A DNA stretch of 64,000 nucleotides from Budorcas taxicolor (taxonomy: Eukaryota; Chordata; Mammalia; Artiodactyla; Bovidae). The notes under the pieces were generated by a model. It ran no database searches. It worked only from the letters and a program-made list of their open reading frames with translations, and was not told the DNA's origin. Positions 11,411 through 23,767 of this stretch are shown one piece after another (the stretch's first letter is position 1; each line of letters begins with the position of its first letter). Both the position numbers and the translations under genes were made by a program. The stretch lies in assembly GCF_023091745.1 (NCBI RefSeq), contig NC_068922.1, forward strand, positions 27,504,001-27,568,000, written 5' to 3'.

Positions 11411-12771
11411 CACTCAGGTCAGTTCAGCTCTGTCTCTAGTTGTGTCCGACTCTTGTCGACCCCATAAATTGCAGCACGCCAGGCCTCCCTGTCCATCACC
11501 AACTCCCAGAGTTCACTCAAACTCACATCCATCAAGTCGGTGATGCCATTCAGCCATCTCATCCTCTGTCATCCCCTTCTCCTTCTTCCCCCAATCCCTC
11601 CCAGCATCAGAGTCTTTTCCAATGAGTCAACTCTTCCCATGAGGTGGCGAAAGTACTGGAGATTCAGCTTTAGCATCACTCCTTCCAATGAACACCCAGG
11701 ATTGATCTCCTTTAGAATGGACTGAGTGGATCTCCTTGCAGTCCAACGGACTCTCAAGAGTCTTCTCCAACACCACAGTTCAAAAGCATCAATTCTTCAG
11801 CGCTCAGCTCTCCTCACAGTCCAACTCTCACATCCATACATGACCGCTGGAAAACCATGGCCTTGACTAGATGGACCTTTGTTGGCAAAATAATGTCTCT
11901 GCTTTTGAATATGCTATGTAGGTTGGTCATAACTTTTCTTCCAAGAGGTGAGAGTCTTTTAATTTCATGGCTGCAGTCACCATCTGCAGTGATTTTGGAG
12001 CCCAAAAAAATAAAGTCTGACAGGGTTTCCACTGTTTCCCCATCTATTTCCCATGAAGTGATGGGACCAGATGCCATGATCTTCGTTTTCTGAATGTTGA
12101 GCTTTAAGCCAACTTTTTCACTCTCCTCTTTCACTTTCATCAAGAGGCTTTTTAGGTCCTCTTCACTTTCTGCCATAAGGGTGCTGTCATCTGCGTATCT
12201 GAGGTTATTCATATTTCTCCCGGCAATCTTGATTCCAGCTTGTGCTTCTTCCAGCCCAGTGTTTCTCATGATGTACTCTGCATATAAGTTAAATAAGCAG
12301 GGTGACAATATACAGCCTTGACATACTCCTTTTCCTATTTGGAACTAGTCTGTTGTTCCATGTCCAGTTCTAACTGTTGCTTTTTGACCTGCATCCAGGT
12401 TTCTCAAGAGGCAGGTCAGATGGTCTGGTATTCCCATCTCTTTCAGAATTGTCCACAGTTGATTGTGATCCACACAGTCAAAGGCTTTGGCATAGTCAGT
12501 AAAGCAGAAATAGATGTTTTTCTGGAACTCTCTTGCTTGTTCGATGATCCAGCGGATATTGGCAATTTGATCTCTGGTTCCTCTGCCTTTTCTAAAACTA
12601 GCTTGAACATCTGGAAGTTCACGGTTCACGTATTGCTGAAGCCTGGCTTGGAGAATTTTGAGCATTACTTTACTAGCATGTGAGATGAGTGCAATTGTGC
12701 AGTAGTTTGAGCATTCTTTGGCATTGCCTTTCTTTGGGACTGGAATGAAAACTGACCTTTTCCAGTCCTGT
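11411..12771 (-). mobile_element. Bov-B LINE, 5'-truncated (antisense)
   Basis: The 3' end (GTTCAGCTCTGTC tail side) is at the left, and the element runs leftward through the C-terminal region and the YADD and FxDYAKAFD blocks of reverse transcriptase. It stops abruptly within the RT just upstream of a QDWKRSVF-like segment at about 12770. Open frames at 11814-12308 and 12345-12803 (minus strand) cover much of the RT, but a stop between them breaks it. The last residues of the 12345-12803 frame lie outside Bov-B homology. Confidence 0.94.
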
Positions 12772-12938
12772 GCCTTAGGAACCAATTTTCCTCTTGGTCC
12801 CATATGTAAACCTAGTCCTCTCCGTGATATTCTTACGTCTGTGATGGTTACAATGTCTTTTTATTTTTCTTGTATCAACTCATTACTGAGTGTAGCTGTT
12901 TAAATAGTATTAAGACAGTATGTACTAGTCAGCAACTA

Positions 12939-13135
12939 AAAACAGTGAAGTCGCTCAGTTGTGTCCGACCTTTTGTGACCCCATGGACACCAGGCTCCTC
13001 TGCCCATGGGATTTTCTAGGCAAGAGTAATGGAGTGAGTTGCTATTTCCTTCTCCAGGGAACTTCCCAACCTAGGGATCGAACCCAGGTCCCCCACATTG
13101 TAGACAAGACGCTTTGCCGTCTGAGCCACCAGGGA
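12939..13135 (-). mobile_element. Bov-tA SINE (antisense) with 12-bp TSD
   Basis: Antisense Bov-tA flanked by AGTCAGCAACTA at 12927-12938 and 13136-13147. Confidence 0.93.
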
Positions 13136-13262
13136 AGTCAGCAACTAATTGTGCAGTAACTGGGAGTTACAGATTTGGAAAATTTTGTCACAATAGGATA
13201 TTGCCAAGGTATTTTTATTACATTTTACAAAAAGTAATAGACCTTCACTGTGGGTAGTTTGA

Positions 13263-13643
13263 GAAGCACCACTGAAGATATAAAGGATAAAACTTCATAA
13301 ATGGTTATTGGATGATCCTTACAGTAATAAGTAAACTAAATATTCTATAAAGTCCTGTCCTACACACACACACAAAGGCAATAATTAAGTAACAGTTCAG
13401 TTCAGTTCTGTCGCTCAGTCGTGTCCAACTCTTTTCACGCCTGTGCTGCAGTCCATGGGGTCACAAAGAGTCGGACACGATTGAGCGACTGAACTGAACT
13501 GAACTGTTGCTTAATTATTGCCTTTTGTATGTGTGTGTGTGTGGAGGACAGGACTTTATAGAATACTTAGTTTATTTATTACTGTAAGGATCATCCAATA
13601 ACCATTTATGAAGTTTTATCCTTTTTATCTTCAGTGGTGCTTC
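13263..13643. repeat. Inverted duplication, arms about 170-180 bp
   Basis: The left arm (13263-13433) and the reverse complement of the right arm (13465-13643) match at roughly 94-95% by eye. Each arm contains single-copy-looking DNA, a CA/TG microsatellite and about 40 bp of Bov-B/SINE 3' tail facing the centre. The spacer is about 31 bp. The transcript or single strand could fold into a long hairpin. Confidence 0.95.
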
Positions 13644-13659
13644 GTAACAGGAGTTACTT

Positions 13660-15319
13660 AAATAATTTAAATTACAGTGATTCAGATCTGTGTTGAGATT
13701 GAAGGATATGAGTTTGCTGATCCTGATTAATTCTTTCATGAAATGTTTGCTTAGATAAGCCTTTCACTGTTAATGGATAAATGCACTTCTATAAAATCTG
13801 AAGAATAATATGTTTTGAAAATTCTCATCCTTACCTCGAAACTACTTTTTGCCAGTACCTCTGATGGAAAGGCTTTATCTGTCAGCTAAAGCGCTTCAAT
13901 CAGATACCAGGTACTTTTGAAATTTGAGCCACCTGTAAATGTCCAAATGTTCCATCCCTTAGAACATGTTTATGAAAAGATTTCCTTCTCATTCTCTTAT
14001 TGTGTTACTATATTATGTCTTAATTTGTGATGATTTGTGAATATTTTCCTTAAGCTGTCATATTTTCCTTAAAGTTCTTAAGGTCAAGATCATTTATTAT
14101 AATTTTGTATATTCCTTCATGTCTTGCCCAGAATAGGTGTTCAATAAATGTTTGCTGTTAATACTGTTGAGTAAAACAAAACAATGTCATTTCTTTTATT
14201 AATAATGACTGGCTCTGCATTAGCTGGATGGCAATCCTGAGGCATTTGTCTGACTGGCATTTTCAAAATGACCAGTCAGTTTTAGAACTGGAGACAAGGG
14301 AAGGGGACCTGGTATGGGTAAAGTCATTGGATGACCTTGGCTTCCTGAGACATGATGCAACCCAATGGATCCAGATCAGAGAGTTTCAGGATTGAAAGGG
14401 GTCATACACGTCATCTAAATAATCAAACCAGAAAAAGTATTCCAAGAACTACTTGGAAGATGTGTTGAGCTGTTAAAAGTGAAGAAGGCTAAAAATCTAA
14501 GATAAGAGTGGCTTAAGAACAATACCAACCACGACAGTCAAAGCAATAGTTTTGATAAAAGTAGATTCATAGGTCTGTACACCTCTTCAGATATTTTAAA
14601 GTGACATAAGCTTGATATGCAGTCCTACATGTTTCTGTAAGATCTCCAATTTATTTTTATTTGAATCTTAAATGTATTCCTTAAGCAAGTGATTTGAAGA
14701 AGATTTTCATCAGGCCTACTTTCCCCCTTCCTCCCTCAACAGGGAGATGAGAACCCAGCCATCTCCACAGGCACAGTGGTCCCCTGGTCCAGCGCCTGGG
14801 TGACCCAGCAGAGGAGAAAAGCACCTGGTCAGTCCCCAGAAGCCTTCCTGTGAGTCTTCTGCTTGCACCTGAGGCTTCTGAGAAAGGAGAAAGAAGAAAT
14901 TCATAAGAAAGGCATCACCCTTCAAGAAAGGAAACCTGCTACGCAGAGGCGCACACAACCGTGTCTTAAAGAGTTCAATATTTTAAATGAACTTTCCACA
15001 TCGTTTCTGTGACCTCATTTAAAAGACTGTTTTTGGACTGCCTGTTCTAACTTATACCTATATTTTCCTGCTCACTTCAATTTAAGGAAATACTCATGTC
15101 AGCATTGAGAGCAACACCTTTATTTCGCTCTTCTCTTGTATTTTCTCTGATCATGTCACAAACGGCACAGACGTTGCATGTGATGTGAATCGGGACACAC
15201 TACACACTCACTGAAAGAGCTCTCCTTGTTGAGCTCAGAGGCCCACTTACTGCTCTCAAATCTGATAAAGAGAAAAATAGAAAGACGGATTAAACACTAT
15301 ACTCAAAGTACTAAAAGTG
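13660..15319. other. Intergenic DNA, mostly unrecognised, possible L2 end
   Basis: The stretch near 14085-14160 (GCCCAGAATAGGTGTTCAATAAATGTTTGCTG) resembles an L2 3' end in sense orientation. The rest shows no gene. Confidence 0.45.
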
Positions 15320-15512
15320 AATGTAAAAAAAGAATCCTCCTGCCAAGCAGGAGACAGTAGTTTGATCCCTGGGTTAGGAAAATCCCCTGGAGAGGGAAAA
15401 GGCAACCTGTTCCAGTATTCTTCCCTGGGAAATCCCATGGGCAGAGGAGCCTGGCAGGCCACAGTCCATGGGGTTGCCAAAGAGTCGGACACGACTTAGC
15501 AACTAAACAACA
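15320..15512 (+). mobile_element. Bov-tA SINE, 5' part of head missing
   Basis: It begins inside the tRNA-like head (AATCCTCCTGCCAAGCAGGA), has the B-box-like TTTGATCCCTGGG and runs to GACTTAGCAACTAAACAACA. Confidence 0.9.
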
Positions 15513-16189
15513 CAAAACCTTGATTAATTCATGACTGGCAAGGTAACAATCCACATATAATTTCTGATACTCCTCTACAACTTTTACTTATAAACTACAG
15601 GTGTGTAACCACCTCAGTTCCTTAGAATAATATTCATTTACGAGTGACGGGAAATGCTCAAGATAATAATGAATGCAACAAATTAGTATATTTCTTGCTC
15701 ATATACAATTAAACATTAAATTGATCATCCATGTTTGGTATGGCAACCCCACTTCATGAGTTATCTGGAGTCATACTCCTCCAACTCCAGCTAGAATATG
15801 GCTCATTTACTCATGGCCAAATGTGGCTGCAAGGAAACACAACTACCAACTCCAGAAAATCAGACACACAACAATTCAGCCCATAACTAACCTTCCCAGA
15901 TTTAAGTTCCACAGCCACACTTAGCTGCAAGAGAGGCTGTGGAGTGTAGTCTTTACTTGAAAGATAATGTCAGCTAAAAATAGTGTTCCAGTTTTTATGA
16001 AAAAAAAAGGAGAGAATAACTTTTGAAAATAAATTAGAAATCTTTGACACATAAATCCTTTCTATACCAGAAATGACTCCTGTTTAAGGAGTTCTTTTAT
16101 ATTAATGAGAAAAAAATCTAGAAAATACATTTTCTTTCAAGGATACAGACTCAGAGATCATTTTCTTATTTTAAGTATGTATTTATTTT
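15513..16189. other. Intergenic DNA, nothing recognised
   Basis: No gene or confident repeat seen. Confidence 0.45.
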
Positions 16190-16446
16190 TAATTACTAAG
16201 TATAGAAAGTGCGCATTTTGGTTCCCTGTCAGTTTTTTACTGAAGTGTAGTTAATTTTCAACACTGTGATAGTTTCAGGTATACAGAAAAGTGATTTACA
16301 TGTATAGATACAGCATACATATAGATTTAGAAATATTCTTTTCCAGACTTCCATTATAGGTTATTACAAGATATTTCAAGTGTAGTTCTCTGTGCTATAC
16401 CTTACATCCTTCTTGTTTACCTATTTTATATATAGTAGTGTGTATA

Positions 16447-16672
16447 CATCAGATTTCCCTGATGGTTCAGTGGGTGAAGAATCCACCTGTAGTGTAGGAG
16501 ACACAGGAGATCCAGGTTGGATCCCTGGGTCAGGAAGATCCCCTGGAGGATGAAAATGGCAACCCACTCCAGTATTCTTGCCTGAAAAATCCCAAGGACA
16601 GAGGAACCTGATGGGCTACAGTCCAAAGGTTCACAAAGTCAGACACAACTGAACAACTAACCACAGCAAGCA
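16447..16672 (+). mobile_element. Bov-tA SINE inside L1
   Basis: A sense Bov-tA with head TTTCCCTGATGGTTCAGTGG and the usual body. It inserted into the L1 3' UTR. Confidence 0.9.
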
Positions 16673-16682
16673 CAATGTGTAT

Positions 16683-17426
16683 CAGTTCAGTTCAGTTCAG
16701 TCGCTCAGTCGTGTCTGACTCTTTGTGGCCCATGAATCGCAGCACGCCAGGCCTCCCTGTCCATCACCAACTCCCGGAGTTCACTCAGACTCGCATCTAT
16801 CAAGTCGGTGATGCCATCCAGCCATCTCATCCTCCGTCGTCCCCTTCTCCTCCTGCCCCCAATCCCTCCCAGCATCAGGGTCTTTTCCAATCAGTCATCT
16901 CTTCGCATGAGGTGGCCAAAGTACTGGAGATTCAGCTTTAGCACCATTCCTTCCAAAGAAATCCCAGGGCTGATCTCCTTCAGAATGGACTGGTTGGATC
17001 TCCTTGCAGTCCAAGGGACTCTCAAGAGTCTTCTCCAACACCACAGTTCAAAAGCATCAATTCTTCGGCACTCAGCCTTCTTCACAGTTCAACTGTCACA
17101 TCCATACACGACCACAGGAAAAACCATAGCCTTGACTAGGCGGACCTTAGTAAGCAAAGTAATGTCTCTGCTTTTGAATATGCTATCTAGGTTGCTCATA
17201 ACTTTTCTTCCAAGGAGTAAGTGTCTTTTAATTTCATGGCTGCAATCACCATCTGCAGTGATTTTGGAGCCCCAAAAAATAAAGTCTGACACTGTTTCCA
17301 CTGTTTCCCCATCTATTTCCCATGAAGTGATGGTACCGGATGCCATGATCTTCATTTTCTGAATGTTGAGTTTTAAGCCAACTTTTTCACTCTCCGCTTT
17401 CACTTTCATCAAGAGGCTTTTTAGTT
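16683..17426 (-). mobile_element. Bov-B 3' part (antisense) with 10-bp TSD
   Basis: A 5'-truncated Bov-B in antisense, flanked by CAATGTGTAT at 16673-16682 and 17427-17436. The minus frames at 16891-17085 and 17089-17412 carry the C-terminal Bov-B coding region, broken by a stop. Confidence 0.95.
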
Positions 17427-18363
17427 CAATGTGTATATATTAATATTAATCCCAAACTCTATCTCTCCCCTCCGCCCCTATCCCCTTTGCTAGCCCAGAA
17501 GTTTATTTTCTCTGTTAGAGTCTATTTCTTGCAAATAAGTTCATTTGTATCAGTTTTTTAGATTCCACATGTAAGTGATAGCCTTTGATATTTGTCTTTC
17601 TCTGTGTGACTTACTTCATTCCGTCTGACTTACCTCGCTGTCACTAGAGATTAGTGATAATCCCTAGGTCCATCCATGTTGCTGCAAATAGCATTATTTC
17701 ATTCTTTTTATGACTGAGTAATATTTCATTGAGTTTATAGACCAGATCTTATATATCCATTTATCTGTCAATGGATATTTAGGTTGCTTCAATGTCTTGA
17801 CTAAGGTACATGTATTTTTTTGAATTATAATTTTGTCCAGATATATGCCAAGGAGGGGGGTTGCAGGATCATATGGTAACTCTATTATTTTAAAGAAATA
17901 CCAAGTATTCTCCATAGTGGCTGCAGCAGCTTACTTTCCCACCAACAGTAGAGTTCCTTTTTCTCCACACCTGCTCAAGCATTTATGATTTATAGACCTT
18001 TTAATGATGGCCATTTTGATTGATGTGAGATGATATCTCATTGTAGTTTTGATTTGCATTTCTCTAATAATGAGCAATATTGAACATCTTTTCATGTACT
18101 TGTTGGCCGTTTGTATATCTTCTTCAGAGAAATGTCTATTTAGGTCTTCTGCCTATTTTTTTGATTGGAGTTTTTTTTATTAGCTGTATGAGCTTTTTGT
18201 ATATTTTGGAAGTTAATCCCTTGTCAGTAGGATCATTTGCAAATATTTTCTCCCAGTCTGTAGGTTGTCTTTTCATTTTATTTATGGCTTCCTTTGTTGT
18301 ACAAGAGCTTTGAAGTTTAATTAGGTCTCATTTGTTTATTTTTGTTTTTATTTCCATTACTAT

Positions 18364-18655
18364 CAGAGAAGGCAATGGCACCCCACTCCAGTACTCTTGC
18401 CTGGAAAATCCCATGGACGGAGAAGCCTGGTGGGCTGCAGTCCATGGGGTTGCTAAGAGTCAGATGCGACTGAGCGACTTCACTTTCACTTTTCACTTTT
18501 CACTTTCAGGCATTGGAAAAGGAAATGGCAACCCACTCCAGTGTTCTTGCCTGGAGAATCCCAGGGACGGGGGAGACTGGTGGGCTGCCGTCTATGGGGT
18601 TGCACAGAGTCGGACACGACTGAAGCGACTTAGCAGCAGCAGCAGCAGCTGCAGA
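18364..18655 (+). mobile_element. Bov-A2 SINE (dimer) with AGC tail
   Basis: Two Bov-A units (18364-18480 and about 18518-18630) are joined by a CACTTTTCACTTTTCACTTT linker and end in an (AGC)n tract at 18632-18650. This is the classic Bov-A2 layout, inserted in the antisense L1. Confidence 0.95.
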
Positions 18656-19389
18656 GACATTCAAAAAATTATTGCTGTGATTTGTGTCAAAGAGAATTAT
18701 GCCTATGTTTTCTGTTAGGAGTTTAATCCTACACATATGTCTTTAAGTCATTTTAAGTTTATTTTTGAATGGTGGGCTATAGTCCATAGGGTTGCAAAGA
18801 GTCAGACATGACTGAAGTGACTGAGCACATAGCACACACATGGTAATAGAGAATGTTCTAGTTTCATCCTTTCATACATACCTGTTCAGTTTTCCCAGCA
18901 CCACTTACTGAAGAGACTGTCTTTTCTCAATTGTATTTTCTTGCCTCCTTTGTCATACATTAATTGACCATAAGGGCGTAGGTTTATTTCTGGGCTTTCA
19001 ATCCTGGTCCATTGATCTATATGTCAGTTTTCCTGCTGGTACCATACTGTTTTCATGAATGTAGCCTTGCATTATAATCTGAAGTCAGGGAGTGTAAATT
19101 CCTCAGCTCAATTCTTCTTTCTCAAGATTATTTTGACTATTCAGGATCTTTTGTATTTCCATACAAATTTTAAAATTTTTGTTCTAGTTGGGTGAAAAAT
19201 GTCATTGGTAACTTTATAGCGATTGCATCGAATCTGTAGTTTGCCTTGGATAACATGGTCGTTTAAACAATACTGATTCTTCCAACAAGAGGACACAGTA
19301 TATTTTTGCATATATTTCTTTCATCTTCAGTTTATTTCATCAGCATCTCACAGTTTTCAGAAAACAAGTCTTTTGCTTCCTTGGATAGT
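18656..19389 (-). mobile_element. L1 ORF2 region (antisense), continued
   Basis: Continuation of the antisense L1 ORF2 (TTTGTGTCAAAGAGAATTATGCCTATG, CATACCTGTTCAGTTTTCCCAGCACC). A short Bov-derived scrap lies at about 18768-18830. Confidence 0.8.
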
Positions 19390-19770
19390 GTTTTTGTTTT
19401 TGTTTTTGTTTTTTTTAGTTGGAGGAGAACTGCTTATAGGGTTGTGTTGGTGCCAGGCTGGGCTCTCCATGTTAAATACAGCAGCCTCGCATTAGCTCTC
19501 TATTTTACACAGAGTAGTGTATATATGTCAGTGCTACTCTCTCAATTCATCCCAACCTCTCCTTCCTCCACTGTGTCCACAAGTGCATTCTCTACACCTG
19601 TATCTCTATTCCTGTCCTGCAATTAGGTTCATCAGTTCTACTTTTCTAAATTCCATATATATGGTTTAATATATGATTTTTGTTTTTCTCTTTCTGACTT
19701 AATTCACTCTGTTTAACAGGCTCTAGGTTCATCCACCTCATTTAAACTGATTCACCTTTGTTCCTTTTAT
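19390..19770 (-). mobile_element. Second L1 3' UTR (antisense)
   Basis: A T-rich start at 19390-19420, then TTGGAGGAGAACTGCTTATAG and CATATATATGGTTTAATATATG, a different L1 3' UTR type in antisense. It abuts the Bov-B at 19771. Confidence 0.7.
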
Positions 19771-21017
19771 GGATCTCCTCAAGAAAATTAGAGATACCAA
19801 GGGAACATTTCATGCAAAGATGGGCTCGATAAAGGACAGATATGGTATGGACCTAACAGAAGCAGAAGATATTAAGAAGAGGTAGCAAGAATACACAGAA
19901 GAACTGTACAAAAAAGATCTTCATGAACAACATACTCACGATGGTATGATCATTCACCTAGAGCCATACATCCTGGAATGTGAACTCAATTGGACCTTAG
20001 GAAGCATCACTATGAACAAACCTAGTGGAGGTGATGGAATTCCAGTTGAGCTATTTCAAATCCTGAAAGATGATGGTGTGAAAGTGCTGCACTCAGTATG
20101 CCAGCAAATTTGGAAAACTCAGCAGTGGCCACAGGACTGGAAAAGGTCAGTTTTCATTCCAATCCAAAAGAAAGGCAATGCCAAAGAATGCTCAAACTAC
20201 TGCACAATTGCACTCATCTCACACGCTAGTAAAGTAATGCTCAAAATTCTCCAAGCCAGGCTTCAACAGTACGTGAACCGTGAACTTCCTGATGTCCAAG
20301 CTGGTTTAGAAAAGGCAGAGGAACCAGAGATCAAATTGCCAACATCCACTGGATCATGGAAAAAGCAAGAGAGTTCCAGAAAAACATCTATTTCTGCTTT
20401 ATTGACTATGCCAAAGCCTTTGACTGTGTGGATCACAAAAAACTGTGGACGATTCTGAAAGAGATGGGAATACCAAACCACTTGACCTGCCTCTTGAGAA
20501 ATCTGTATGCAGGTCAGGAAGCAACTGGACATGGAACAACAGACTGGTTCCAAATAGGAAAAGGAGTACGTCAAGGCTGTATGTTGTCATCCTGCTTATT
20601 TAACTTATATGCAGAGTACATCATGAGAAACGCCGGACTGGAAGAAACACAAGCTGGAATCAAGATTGCTGGGGGAAATATCAATCACCTCAGATATGCA
20701 GATGACAGCACCCTTATGGCAGAAAGTGAAGAGGAACTAAAAAGCCTCTTGATGAAAGTGAAAGAGGAGAGTGAAAAAGTTGGCTTACAGCTCAACATTC
20801 AGAAAACGAAGATCATGGCATCCGGTCCCATCACTTCATGGGAAATAGATGGGGAAACAGTGGAAACACTATCAGACTTTATTTTTTTTGGGCTCCAAAA
20901 TCACTGCAGATGGTGATTGCAGCCATGAAATTAAAAGACGCTTACTCCTTGGAAGAAAAGTTATGACCAACCTGGATAGTATATTCAAAAGCAGAGACAT
21001 TACTTTGCCAACAAAGG
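19771..21017 (+). mobile_element. Bov-B fragment, RT region, both ends missing
   Basis: A sense Bov-B from the N-terminal RT region to mid C-terminus. Open frames at 19946-20458 and 20356-20916 overlap by a frameshift near 20306, where the LVLE-type sequence lacks a base compared with 8110-8125. The YADD box is near 20692-20703. The 3' end is cut at 21017, where antisense L1 begins. Loss of the 3' end is not expected from target-primed reverse transcription, so a later deletion or rearrangement is likely. Confidence 0.93.
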
Positions 21018-21248
21018 TCCGTTGTTTTTCTGAGATTGAGCTGCATGAGCTGCTTGCATATTTTGTAGATTAATTCTTTATCAGCTGCTTTGTTTGTAAT
21101 AATTTTCTACCACTCTGAGGGTCTTTTTATCTTAATAGTTTCTTTTGCTGTGCAAAAGCTTTCAAATTTTTAGGTCCCATTTGTTTATTTTTTATATCCA
21201 TTACTCTAGGAGGTGGGTCAGAAGTTGTGGTACATATATACAAAGGAA
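21018..21248 (-). mobile_element. L1 fragments with an orientation switch
   Basis: From 21018 to about 21217 the sequence is antisense L1 ORF2. At about 21218 it switches to sense L1 (GAAGTTGTGGTACATATATAC) up to the next Bov-B. Confidence 0.75.
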
Positions 21249-23448
21249 TATTCAGTTCATTTCAGTTCAGTAGCTCAGTCGCGTCCAACTCTTTGTGACC
21301 CCATGAATTGCAGCACACCAGGCCTCCCTGTCCCTCATCATCTCCCAGAGTTCACTCAAACTCACGTCCATCAACTCGGTGATGCCATCCTGCCATCTCA
21401 TCCTCTGTTGTCCCTTTTTCCTCCTGCCCCCAATCCCTCCCAGCATCAGAGTCTTTTCCAATGAGTCAACTCTTCTCATGAGATGGCCAAAGTATTGGAG
21501 TTTCAGCTTCAGCATCATTCCTTCCAAAGAAATCACAGGGCTGATCTCCTTCAGAATGGACTGGTTGGAGCTCCTTGCAGTCCAAGGGACTCTCAAGAGT
21601 CTTCTCCAACACCACAGTTCAAAAGCATCACTTCTTCGGCGCTCAGCTTTCTTCACAGTCCAACTCTCACATCCATACATGACCACTTAAAAAACCATAG
21701 CCTTCACTAAACGGACCTTTGTTGGCAAAGTAATGTCTCTCCTTTTCAATATGCTATCTAGGTTGGTCATAACTTTTCTTCCAAGAGTGAGAGTCTTTTC
21801 ATTTCATGACTGCAGTCACCATCTGCAGTGATTTTGGAGCCCAAAAAGATAAAGTCTGACACTGTTTCCACTGTTTCCCCATCTATTTCCCATGAAGTGA
21901 TGGGACCGGATGCCATGATCTTCATTTTCTGAATGTTGAGCTGTAAGCCAACTTTTTCACTCTCCTCTTTCACTTTCATCAAGAGGCTTTTTAGTTCCTC
22001 TTCACTTTCTGCCATAAGGGTGGTGTCATCTGCATAGCTGAGGTTATTGAAATTTCTCCCAGCAATCTTGATTCCAGCTTGTGTTTCTTCCAGTCCAGCG
22101 TTTCTCATGATGTACTCTGCATATAAGTTAAATAAGCAGGGTGACAATATGCAGCCTTGATGTACTCCCTTTCTTATTTGGAACCAGTCTGTTGTTCCTG
22201 GTCCAGTTCTAACTGTTGCTTCCTGACCTGCATCCAGGTTTCTCAAGAGGCAGGTCAAGTGGTCTGGTATTCCCATCTCTCTCAGAATTGTCCACAGTTT
22301 TTTGTGATCCACACATCAAAGGCTTTGGCATAGTCAATAAAGCAGAAATAGATGTTTTTCTGGAACTCTCTTGCTTTTTCCATGATCCAGTGGATGTTGG
22401 CAATTTGATCTCTGGTTCCTCTGCCTTTTCTAAAACCAGGTTGAACATCAGGGAGTTCACGGTTCACGTATTACTGCAGCCTGGCTTGGAGAATTTTGAG
22501 CATTACTTTACTAGCGTGTGAGATGAGTGCAATTGTGCAGTAGTTTGAGCATTCTTTGGCATTGCCTTTCTTTTGGATTGGAATGAAAACTGACCTTTTC
22601 CAGTCCTGTGGCCACTGCTGAGTTTTCCAAATTTGCTGGCATATTGAGTGCAGCACTTTCACACCATCATCTTTCAGGATTTGAAATAGCTCAACTGGAA
22701 TTTCATCACCTCCACTAGCTTTGTTCATAGTGATGCTTGCTAAGGCCCACTTGAGTTCACATTCCAGGATGTCTGGCTCTAGGTGAGTGATCACACCATT
22801 GTGATTATCTTGGTCATGAAGATCCTTTTTGTACAGTTCTTCTGTGTATTCTTGCTACCTCTTCTTAACATCTTCTGCTTTTGTTAGGTCCATAATATTT
22901 CTGTCCTTTATCAAAGCCATCTTTGCATGAAATGTTCCCTTGGTATCTCTAATTTTCTTGAAGAGATCTCTAGTCTTTCCCATTCTGTTGTTTGCCTCTA
23001 TTTCTTTGCATTGATCGCTGAGGAAGACTTTCTTTCTCTTCTTGCTATTCTTTGGAACTCTGCATTCAGATGCTTATATCTTTCCTTTTCTCCTTTGCTT
23101 TTCACTTCTCTTCTTTTCACAGCTATTTGTAAGGCCTCCCCAGACAGCCATTTTGCTTTTTTGCATTTCTTTTTCTTGGGGATGGTCTTGGTCCGTTGTC
23201 CTGTACAATGTCACGAACCTCCATCCATAGTTCATCAGGCACTCTATCTATCAGATCTAGTCCATTCAATCTATTTCTCACTTCCACTGTATAATCATAA
23301 CGTATTTGATTTAGGTCATACCTGAATGGTCTAGTGGTTTTCCCTACTTTCTTCAATTTAAGTCTGAGTTTGGCAATAAGGAGCTCATGATCTGAGCCAC
23401 AGTCAGCTCCTGGTCTTATTTTTGCTGACTGTATAGAGCTTCTCCATC
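21249..23448 (-). mobile_element. Bov-B LINE, long 5'-truncated copy (antisense)
   Basis: The 3' tail is at 21249-21270. The element extends leftward through C-terminal, RT and linker regions into the end of the endonuclease (S-D-H-E-L-L block near 23380-23395, minus strand). Open minus frames are 21267-21686, 21767-22312, 22282-22467 (shifted by one base), 22471-22794 and 23123-23452. The YADD motif in Y-A-D-D-T-T-L is retained near 22030-22045. It is one arm of an inverted pair with 19771-21017. Confidence 0.95.
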
Positions 23449-23767
23449 TCACTCATTATAGAGAAATGCAAATCAAAACTACAATGAGATACTGTCTCAC
23501 ACCAGTCAGAATGACCATCAACAAAAATTCTACAAACAATAATTGCTGGAGATGATGTGGAGAAAAGGGAACTCTCTTGCACTGTTGGTGGGAATGTGAA
23601 TTGATAGAGCCACTATGGAGAACAGTATGGAGATTCCTTTAAAACTAGGAATGAAATTACCATATCATCCAGCAATTCTATTACTTGGAATATACCCTAA
23701 GAAAACCATAATTCAAAAAGACACATGTACCACAGTGTTCATTGCAGCACTATTTACAATAGCCAGC
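23449..23767 (+). mobile_element. L1 ORF2 C-terminal segment (sense)
   Basis: GAGAAATGCAAATCAAAACTAC through CATTGCAGCACTATTTACAA is the sense ORF2 3' region, opposite in orientation to the L1 DNA on its right. Confidence 0.9.

Larger units (their letters stand above)
16190..18363 (-). mobile_element. L1 LINE 3' region (antisense), interrupted
   Basis: The antisense L1 3' UTR occupies 16190-16446 and 17437-17640, followed by the ORF2 C-terminal region to about 18363. The minus-strand frame at 17694-17915 translates to a typical ORF2 C-terminus (P-Y-D-P-A-x-P-L-L-G-I block). A Bov-tA and a Bov-B have inserted at 16447-16672 and 16683-17426. Confidence 0.9.

Noticed and set aside
20356..20916. 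Long open frames of reverse transcriptase (also 21767-22312, 25708-26250, 11814-12308)
   Set aside because: These are parts of Bov-B copies with truncations, stops and frameshifts. They are recorded as mobile elements and not as host genes.
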